Both the position numbers and the translations under genes were made by a program. The notes beneath the pieces are model-generated. The model was not told the origin of the DNA. It worked only from the letters and a program-made list of their open reading frames with translations, and ran no database searches. A stretch of 9,200 nt of DNA from Actinomycetota bacterium (GTDB lineage Bacteria; Actinomycetota; Acidimicrobiia; Acidimicrobiales; CADCTF01). The stretch lies in assembly GCA_019348305.1 (NCBI GenBank), contig JAHWJQ010000074.1:1-9200 (forward strand), given 5' to 3'. Of the stretch, positions 1 to 4,990 are shown piece after piece (position 1 is the stretch's first letter; each line of letters opens with the position of its first letter).

Positions 1-121
1 CGCGGCCGCGCCCGAGGCAACCCAGTCGCCGGTGGTGAAGGGCGATCACGAGAAGCTGGGCCGCAACGACCCGTGCTGGTGCGCGAGCGGCAAGAAGTTC
101 AAGCACTGCCACGGCGCCTAG
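1..121 (+). CDS. secA: Preprotein translocase ATPase SecA, C-terminal end only (partial)
   Basis: The reading frame is open from base 2 and ends at TAG 119-121, giving the last 39 residues of a protein that begins left of the window. The end reads [20 protein letters not shown], the SEC-C zinc-binding tail (C-x-C-x8-C-H). In SecA this tail binds SecB or ribosomes and helps recruit the motor, which drives proteins through SecYEG. It follows a variable Ala/Pro/Gln-containing linker, as usual in SecA. SEC-C motifs also occur in unrelated small proteins, so the assignment rests on the linker and on prfB following directly, a neighbour seen in many genomes. The stop overlaps the prfB start by one base, suggesting translational coupling. 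The motor domains are not visible. Confidence 0.85.
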   Translation, partial: AAAPEATQSPVVKGDHEKLGRNDPCWCASGKKFKHCHGA

Positions 122-1230
122 TGCGCAACTTCTCCGACGACCTGGTCGCCCTCCGCAAGCGGCTGAGCGAGGCCGAGGTGTACCTGGACCTCGTCGGCAA
201 GCGGGCCCGGCTGGCCCAGGTCGAAGTCGAGATCGCCAAGCCCGACCTGTGGGACGACCAGGCCCACGCCCGAGCGGTGACCACCGAGTACGGGCGGGTG
301 GGGGAGGACGTGAAGGTGCTCGAGGACCTGGGCCGGCGCCTCGCCGACGCCGAGACCCTCTATGAGATGGCCGTCGAGGAGGACGACGAGAACCAGGAGG
401 GCGACCTGGAGGCCGAGGTGGGGCAGCTGACCCGCGAGCTCGACCAGCTCGAGCTGCGGTCGCTGTTCAACGGGGAGTACGACGAGTCCGACGCCATCTG
501 CGAGATCCACGCCGGCGCCGGCGGTACCGACGCCCAGGACTGGGCCGAGATGATGATGCGGATGTACATCCGCTGGGCCGAGCGGCGAGGCTTCGCCTAC
601 GAGATCGACGACGTGTCGCCGGGCGCCGAGGCGGGGATCCTGTCGGCCACCCTGCTCATCAAGGGCCGTTACGCCTACGGGCTGCTGTCGGCCGAGAAGG
701 GCACCCACCGCTTGGTCCGCATCAGCCCCTTCGATGCCCAGGCCCGCCGCCAGACCTCCTTCGCCTCCCTCGATCCCACGCCGTTCATCGAGGACCTGTC
801 CGACGAGGTGACCATCGAGGAGAAGGACCTGCGGATCGACACCTACCGCTCCTCCGGTGCTGGCGGCCAGCACGTCAACGTGACCGACTCCGCCGTGCGC
901 CTCACCCACCTCCCCACCGGCATCGTCGTCAGCTGCCAGAACGAGCGCAGCCAGATGCAGAACAAGGCCCGGGCCATGCAGGTGCTGGCGGCCAAGATCG
1001 CCGAGCGCCAGCGAGACGAGCGCCGGGCCGAGATCGACGCCATCTCCGGTCCCGCCTCCCAGGCGGCCTGGGGCAACGCCTTCCGTCACTACGTCCAGGC
1101 GCCCTACCAGCTGGTCAAGGACGACCGCACCGGCTACGAGACCGGTAACGTGCAGGCGGTCCTCGACGGCGATCTCGACCCGTTCATGGAGGCGTGGCTG
1201 CGCTGGCGCCGGGGGCAGATGGACCGCTAG
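121..1230 (+). CDS. prfB: Peptide chain release factor 2 (RF2)
   Basis: This 369-residue protein recognises UGA and UAA stop codons in the ribosomal A site and triggers peptide release. The codon-reading SPF tripeptide is at residues 202-204 (RISPFDAQARRQTSF). The catalytic GGQ loop is at 248-250 (SSGAGGQHVN), almost where it lies in E. coli RF2. SPF rather than PxT separates RF2 from RF1. I place the start at GTG 121 because VRNFSDDL matches RF2 N-termini; the frame stays open upstream to 73, but that stretch is the secA end read in another frame. No Shine-Dalgarno is seen, and the TAGTG overlap with secA suggests coupled re-initiation. There is no in-frame UGA and no CTTTGA slip site near codon 25, so the autoregulatory frameshift of E. 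coli prfB is absent. Confidence 0.97.
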   Translation: MRNFSDDLVALRKRLSEAEVYLDLVGKRARLAQVEVEIAKPDLWDDQAHARAVTTEYGRVGEDVKVLEDLGRRLADAETLYEMAVEEDDENQEGDLEAEVGQLTRELDQLELRSLFNGEYDESDAICEIHAGAGGTDAQDWAEMMMRMYIRWAERRGFAYEIDDVSPGAEAGILSATLLIKGRYAYGLLSAEKGTHRLVRISPFDAQARRQTSFASLDPTPFIEDLSDEVTIEEKDLRIDTYRSSGAGGQHVNVTDSAVRLTHLPTGIVVSCQNERSQMQNKARAMQVLAAKIAERQRDERRAEIDAISGPASQAAWGNAFRHYVQAPYQLVKDDRTGYETGNVQAVLDGDLDPFMEAWLRWRRGQMDR

Positions 1231-1242
1231 CCGAGGCTCGCC

Positions 1243-2067
1243 TCAGAGGGCGTCTCCGAGCCGGCGCGCCTCGCCCCCCACCCGGGACGTCAGCCCGGTT
1301 ACGGCCACGAGCAGCAGGCCGGTGGCCAGGGCCACCTCGGTTGACACCTGCCGGGGTCGTGGGGCGGGGATCGAAGGACGGCCCAGCGGGGCCGCGGGAA
1401 CGGCCGCCTGCTGTGGCGGGGACGTGGGGGCGGGGGGCGGGGCGACGGGCGGTGTCGATGGTGGCGAAGCCGGCACCTTGGCGGCAGGAGTGACCCGTCG
1501 ACGGAGGGCGGGCGCCGCCCTCGACCGGTCGGCCGGAGCCGAGGTCGTCGTCGCCGACGTGACGGGAGCAGCCGAGGACGGCGCCGGTGCCGGGGTGGGC
1601 CGGCGGAACACCTGCGACACCCAGATGAGGCCGTGGTGGTGGACCACGCCCACGCCGATCTCCGTGAGGCGGGGGCTCAGGATCTCGCGTCGGTGGGTGT
1701 CGGATTCCATGAATGCCTCGTGGATGGCGTCCACCGTGTCCCCCTTGCCCACGTTCTCTCCGACGATGTCCCAGTTCTGCACCTGCTCGCGAAGGTTGGG
1801 GTTGTGGTAGAGCCGTCCCTCGCCGGCCATCCGCGCCGCATGGGCGCGGGCAACTTCGGCCAGGTCGGGGGCATGGCTGTAGGGGTGCAACCCGGCGGTG
1901 GCCCGCTCGCGGGCGATCAGGTCGGAGAAGCTGGTCTCGGCTGCCGCCGCGTTGGTGGGGGAGGTCTCGGCCCGGGCTGCCCAGCCGGGCAACAGAGCCG
2001 TGACGACGACAGCGACGACTGCCAGCACCGGGGCCCGCCTCGACACGGCTAGAGCTTCGACAGCCAC
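1243..2067 (-). CDS. Secreted CAP-domain (SCP/YkwD-like) protein with C-terminal membrane anchor
   Basis: The 274-residue protein has an N-terminal signal peptide (about 1-33; a hydrophobic stretch ending in an ARA cleavage site). The CAP domain follows at about 45-155, with GENVG at 103-107 and a [18 protein letters not shown] segment at 124-141, both typical of YkwD-type bacterial CAP proteins. H88, E104 and H125 lie where CAP cavity residues usually sit. A Pro/Ala/Thr-rich linker spans about 157-240, and a second hydrophobic helix at about 244-262 with a short basic tail probably anchors it in the membrane. The start is GTG 2067, preceded by GGAAGGG at 2082-2076 with 8-base spacing. It converges on prfB, leaving 12 bases, and diverges from ftsE. 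Bacterial CAP proteins are mostly uncharacterised, so the substrate is unknown. A cell-envelope role is inferred from the topology and neighbours. Confidence 0.9.
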   Translation of the reverse strand: MAVEALAVSRRAPVLAVVAVVVTALLPGWAARAETSPTNAAAAETSFSDLIARERATAGLHPYSHAPDLAEVARAHAARMAGEGRLYHNPNLREQVQNWDIVGENVGKGDTVDAIHEAFMESDTHRREILSPRLTEIGVGVVHHHGLIWVSQVFRRPTPAPAPSSAAPVTSATTTSAPADRSRAAPALRRRVTPAAKVPASPPSTPPVAPPPAPTSPPQQAAVPAAPLGRPSIPAPRPRQVSTEVALATGLLLVAVTGLTSRVGGEARRLGDAL

Positions 2068-2075
2068 GGGTCATT

Positions 2076-2082
2076 CCCTTCC
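2076..2082 (-). promoter_or_regulatory. Ribosome binding site of the CAP-domain gene
   Basis: On the minus strand GGAAGGG stands 8 bases before GTG 2067. It supports this GTG over the out-of-frame ATG at 2074-2072. Confidence 0.6.
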
Positions 2083-2150
2083 TTGGCCTTGCCTTGCTAG
2101 CCTTGGCCCGCTGCATCTCCGCCTCGGAAAAGCGCCTCCCCCAATATCCC

Positions 2151-2837
2151 ATGATTCGACTCGATCACGTCACCAAGTCCTACAAGGGCACAACGGTGGC
2201 GCTGCGCGACTGCTCTGTCGAGATCGCCAAGGGGGAGTTCGTGTTCCTCGTCGGCCCCTCGGGGTCGGGCAAGTCGACGTTCCTGCGCCTTTTGACCAAG
2301 GAGCAGGAACCGGACGCCGGCAGCATCTGGGTCGCCGGCAAGGAGATCAACACTCTCAGTCAGTGGAAGGTTCCCTACCTGCGCCGCAACATCGGCTGCG
2401 TGTTCCAGGACTTCCGGCTCCTGCCCAACAAGTCGGTCTACGAGAACGTCGCCTTCGCGCTCGAGGTGATCGGCCGGCCCAAGCACGTGATTTCGTCCCA
2501 GGTGCCCCAGATCCTCGATCTGGTCGGATTGTCCAAGAAGATGGAGAACCTCCCCACCGAGCTGTCCGGCGGGGAGCAGCAGCGGGTGAGCATCGCCCGC
2601 GCCTTCGTCAACCGGCCCCTCATCCTTCTGGCCGACGAGCCGACCGGCAACCTCGACCCCAACACCTCGGTGGGCATCATGCGCCTGCTCGACCGCATCA
2701 ACCGCACCGGTACCACGGTGGTGATGGCGACCCACGACCAGGGCATCGTCGACTCGATGCGCCGGCGGGTTATCGAGCTCGACCGCGGCACCGTGGTGCG
2801 CGACCAGGCCCGCGGCGTCTACGGCGTCGGTTCGTGA
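2151..2837 (+). CDS. ftsE: Cell division ATP-binding protein FtsE
   Basis: This 228-residue ABC ATPase is the cytoplasmic half of FtsEX, which converts ATP hydrolysis at the division site into activation of peptidoglycan hydrolases. All nucleotide-binding elements are present: Walker [10 protein letters not shown] at 35-43, Q-loop Q86 (FQDFRLLP), signature LSGGEQQR at 138-145, Walker B LILLADEP ending at 164 with catalytic E163, and the H-loop histidine H195 (ATHD). Length and the [11 protein letters not shown] opening match actinobacterial FtsE, so ATG 2151 is the start rather than the in-frame TTG at 2094. No clear Shine-Dalgarno or TANNNT element precedes the ATG at the usual distance. The stop overlaps the next start (GTGA, 2834-2837). 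LolD/MacB-type ATPases look similar, but ftsX nearby settles the identity. Confidence 0.96.
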   Translation: MIRLDHVTKSYKGTTVALRDCSVEIAKGEFVFLVGPSGSGKSTFLRLLTKEQEPDAGSIWVAGKEINTLSQWKVPYLRRNIGCVFQDFRLLPNKSVYENVAFALEVIGRPKHVISSQVPQILDLVGLSKKMENLPTELSGGEQQRVSIARAFVNRPLILLADEPTGNLDPNTSVGIMRLLDRINRTGTTVVMATHDQGIVDSMRRRVIELDRGTVVRDQARGVYGVGS

Positions 2838-3157
2838 CGGCGACTCGCCCGGCCGCGACCGAGCGAGACCACTGGCGCCGTCAGCTCTTGCTGACGCTCG
2901 TGGCCGTGGCCGGAGGCATCTTGTCGCTGCGGCTCATGGCGCTGAGCGTCGCCCGTGAAAGCGACGTGTACCAGGTGATCATGTCCGACGGCCGGCGGGT
3001 CCGCAGCGCCAGCTACCTTGTCACCCTGTGGCCGGCCGCAGTCGGTCTGGCTGCCGCCTTCGGCGTTTTCGCGTCGGTCGTGGTGCACACCTACCGGGTC
3101 GCCCGGTTCACCTTCCGCTCAGGCATCGAGCCCAGCCCCACAGGAGAGCTGCCATAG
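2834..3157 (+). CDS. Small two-helix membrane protein between FtsE and FtsX, function unknown
   Basis: This 107-residue gene begins at GTG 2834, overlapping the ftsE stop by four bases (GTGA), and ends at TAG 3155-3157 with ftsX ATG at 3158 and no gap. I do not recognise the family. The N-terminus is hydrophilic, with W14-R15-R16 before a first hydrophobic helix (about 17-38). A loop of about 22 residues follows ([20 protein letters not shown], 40-59), then a second helix (about 61-85), then a basic tail ([13 protein letters not shown]). Positive charges on both ends predict both termini inside and the short loop outside. The reading is supported by amphipathic, membrane-like composition and exact coupling to both neighbours. 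No good Shine-Dalgarno is seen, which fits re-initiation after ftsE. A role as an accessory subunit or regulator of FtsEX is inference. Confidence 0.8.
   Translation: MTATRPAATERDHWRRQLLLTLVAVAGGILSLRLMALSVARESDVYQVIMSDGRRVRSASYLVTLWPAAVGLAAAFGVFASVVVHTYRVARFTFRSGIEPSPTGELP
3142..3148 (+). promoter_or_regulatory. Ribosome binding site of ftsX
   Basis: AGGAGAG lies inside the end of the small membrane protein gene, 9 bases before the ftsX ATG. ftsX can therefore initiate on its own signal as well as by coupling to the TAG at 3155-3157. Confidence 0.6.
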
Positions 3158-4039
3158 ATGGCGATATCCGTCGACTACGTCGTCCGCGAGACGGCCACCA
3201 ACCTGCGCCGTAACCTGTTGATGACCACGGCGGCCATCCTCACCGTGGCCGTCTCGCTGTCCCTGGTGGGGGCGGCGCTGCTGCTCAGGCAGGGCGTGAC
3301 GCGGGCGACGCTGCAGTGGCAGGGCGGCGTCGAGCTGAGCATCTTCTTGAACCCAGACATCGCCACTACCCAGCGCGACGGGATCAAGGCCCAGCTGGAC
3401 GCCATGCCCGAGGTGCGCCGGGTCGCCTATGTCGACCAGGAAGCCGCCTATACGGAGTTCAAGCAGATGTTCGCCAACTCGCCCGACATGGTGGAAAGCG
3501 TGAGCGCCAAGGACCTGCCTCCGTCGTTCCGGGTCGTGCCCCGCCAGCCCGAGCTGACCGAGATCGTGGGGCAGCGCTTCAACAAGCGCGAGGGGGTGAA
3601 GGAGGTCGTCTACGCCGAGGACATGGTCGAGACGCTGATCAATTTCACCGACTTCCTGCAAAACGTCATCTTCGCCGTCGCCGGCGTGTTGCTGTTGTCC
3701 GCCGCCCTGCTCATCCTCAACACCATCCGCATGGCGATCTTCGCCCGGCGCCGGGAGGTGGCGGTGATGAAGCTCGTGGGGGCCACCAACTGGTTCATCC
3801 GGGTGCCGTTCATGTTGGAAGGCATGGTGCAGGGCGTCGTGGGAGCGGCCGCTTCGTTCCTGATGCTGGTGGTGAGCCGTGGGCTCATCGCCAGTGCCCT
3901 CGAGGGCAACCAACTCATCGAGCAGTTCGTCGTCTCGAGCGCCGACGTCATGGGGACGGGGTTCTTCATCCTGGGCATGGGGGCCCTCGTCGGTGGTGCC
4001 GGTTCGGCCCTCGCCGTGAGCCGCTTCCTGGACGTGTGA
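3158..4039 (+). CDS. ftsX: Cell division protein FtsX (permease-like subunit of FtsEX)
   Basis: The 293-residue protein is the membrane half of FtsEX; its extracellular domain relays FtsE ATPase activity to a wall hydrolase. It opens with DYVVRETATNLRRN, typical of Gram-positive FtsX. Helix 1 is at about 20-44, followed by an extracellular domain of about 120 residues (45-165) with the family motif VELSIFLNPD, then helices at about 168-190, 218-243 and 263-287. The conserved cytoplasmic segment RREVAVMKLVGATNWFIR (198-215) contacts FtsE. Length is normal (about 290-300 in actinobacteria). A good Shine-Dalgarno precedes ATG 3158. In several Gram-positive bacteria the partner is a coiled-coil peptidase such as RipC, PcsB or CwlO; none is encoded in this window. 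Confidence 0.96.
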   Translation: MAISVDYVVRETATNLRRNLLMTTAAILTVAVSLSLVGAALLLRQGVTRATLQWQGGVELSIFLNPDIATTQRDGIKAQLDAMPEVRRVAYVDQEAAYTEFKQMFANSPDMVESVSAKDLPPSFRVVPRQPELTEIVGQRFNKREGVKEVVYAEDMVETLINFTDFLQNVIFAVAGVLLLSAALLILNTIRMAIFARRREVAVMKLVGATNWFIRVPFMLEGMVQGVVGAAASFLMLVVSRGLIASALEGNQLIEQFVVSSADVMGTGFFILGMGALVGGAGSALAVSRFLDV

Positions 4040-4042
4040 CGA

Positions 4043-4075
4043 CTCGGCTGGCCGGCGACAGCCGGGCCCGCCGAG
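4043..4075. terminator. Possible GC-rich hairpin between converging genes
   Basis: The 60-base gap between ftsX and the converging membrane protein gene holds two alternative hairpins: CGGCTG (4045-4050) with CAGCCG (4059-4064), or CTCGGC (4043-4048) with GCCGAG (4070-4075). Neither has a T-run, so termination is only suggested by position and structure. Such hairpins arise easily by chance at this GC content. Confidence 0.3.
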
Positions 4076-4099
4076 GTCATCAGCTGCTCGAAGGGTCGG

Positions 4100-4855
4100 T
4101 CAGCGCATCGTTCGGGTTCGCGAGCTGTCGGCATCGTCGGTGGTTTCCGGCCGGCTGATCAGCGTCTCGTCGCCGTCGCGGCCCGTCCGCCCCGGCTCCT
4201 GTTCCCGCTCGCGCAGGTCGACGGTGCCGGTGTCGTCGCTGGTGTGGGCGTCGCTGGTGGTGGCAGTGGCGGCGGCAGTGGTCCCCACCGTCGGGTCGAG
4301 GGCCCGGGCCATGAGCTTGCCGTGCCACCGCTCGCCGGCGAGGCCGCCGCCGAGCGCCCCCAACAGCATGGCGACCAGGGCCCCGAGGCCAGCGGCAGTG
4401 CCGATGGCGCTCCACTCCGAGGCGGTGGTGGGCACGCCGATGCTGCGCAGGTTGGCGGTCAGGGCGTCGGTGTCGGCCTGGACACCGATGGCTGCGCCGA
4501 TGCCACCGGCCACCAGGATGCCCAGCACGAAGACCAGCAGCCCGTTCACCGCACCGGCACGGCGGGCCATCCGTCCGGCGACGTAGCCACCGAAGAGGTA
4601 GGCGAGGAAGAGGCTGAGCCCGACGGCGATGCCGCTGCCGATGCCGAGCTGGCGCCAGTCGTTGGTGCCGATCTCGGTGGTGTCGAAGCCGATGGCACCG
4701 AGGACAGCGCCCACGATGGCCGCGATCACGGCGAAGGCGCCGTAGGCCACGAGCACGCCGGCCAGGATGCTCACGAACGAGGCACTCCCGAGCCCCGCCT
4801 CCTGTGCCAGCTCCAACCGGTCCCTTCGGTTCTCGACTGCTCTCTGTCTGCGCAT
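4100..4855 (-). CDS. Four-helix integral membrane protein with acidic C-terminal tail, function unknown
   Basis: This 251-residue protein starts at ATG 4855, backed by a near-perfect Shine-Dalgarno (AAGGAGG, 4867-4861). The frame stays open far upstream, but that part is only antisense to the SpoIIE gene. The N-terminus is charged (about 1-22). Four Gly/Ala-rich hydrophobic segments follow at about 25-57, 70-94, 101-125 and 148-172. The GGYVAGRMARRAGAVNGLL stretch (89-107) between helices 2 and 3 resembles conserved loops of small actinobacterial membrane proteins, possibly YrzE/TIGR04086-like; I am not sure of this. The last 70 residues are Thr/Asp/Glu/Arg-rich and look disordered. It diverges from the SpoIIE phosphatase across 135 bases. 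No catalytic motif is seen, and no function is assigned. Confidence 0.85.
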   Translation of the reverse strand: MRRQRAVENRRDRLELAQEAGLGSASFVSILAGVLVAYGAFAVIAAIVGAVLGAIGFDTTEIGTNDWRQLGIGSGIAVGLSLFLAYLFGGYVAGRMARRAGAVNGLLVFVLGILVAGGIGAAIGVQADTDALTANLRSIGVPTTASEWSAIGTAAGLGALVAMLLGALGGGLAGERWHGKLMARALDPTVGTTAAATATTSDAHTSDDTGTVDLREREQEPGRTGRDGDETLISRPETTDDADSSRTRTMR

Positions 4856-4860
4856 GAGTT

Positions 4861-4867
4861 CCTCCTT
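4861..4867 (-). promoter_or_regulatory. Strong ribosome binding site that fixes the membrane protein start
   Basis: On the minus strand AAGGAGG lies 5 bases before ATG 4855. It is the best Shine-Dalgarno I found in the window and decides the start in a frame that remains open for more than 2.5 kb upstream. Confidence 0.75.
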
Positions 4868-4977
4868 GGGCGACTCCTGTGAGTGATGTTCCCGACCACG
4901 GCGCCGCAGTAACCCCGCGCCCCAGTCGTTGGGGCGGCCCACGCCCACGCCTGGCGCGAAGCGTCCTCGTACGCCCC

Positions 4978-4983
4978 TACCAT
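4978..4983 (+). promoter_or_regulatory. Possible -10 element for leaderless transcription of the PAS/GAF/SpoIIE gene
   Basis: TACCAT matches the actinobacterial -10 pattern TANNNT and ends 7 bases before GTG 4991. Transcription could therefore start on the start codon itself. No Shine-Dalgarno precedes this GTG, and no clear -35 is seen. The pattern is short, so chance remains possible. Confidence 0.4.
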
Positions 4984-4990
4984 CTGCGTT

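Noticed and set aside
73..120. Upstream extension of prfB to 73
   Set aside because: These bases encode the SecA SEC-C tail in another frame, and RF2 homologues begin near VRNFSDDL.
121..210. Programmed +1 frameshift expected in prfB
   Set aside because: No in-frame TGA and no CTTTGA slip site; the frame is continuous, as is usual for actinobacterial prfB.
118..1089. Minus-strand open frame antisense to prfB
   Set aside because: prfB on the plus strand carries full RF2 motifs; the antisense product is low-complexity Gly/Val/Leu/His without domains.
2094..2150. Upstream in-frame TTG start for ftsE
   Set aside because: It would add 19 residues not found in FtsE; the [11 protein letters not shown] opening at ATG 2151 matches the family.
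1898..2833. Plus-strand open frame running in another frame through the CAP gene and ftsE into the small membrane protein
   Set aside because: This part is Arg/Pro/His-rich shadow sequence beneath real genes; only the last 107 codons (from GTG 2834) look like a protein.
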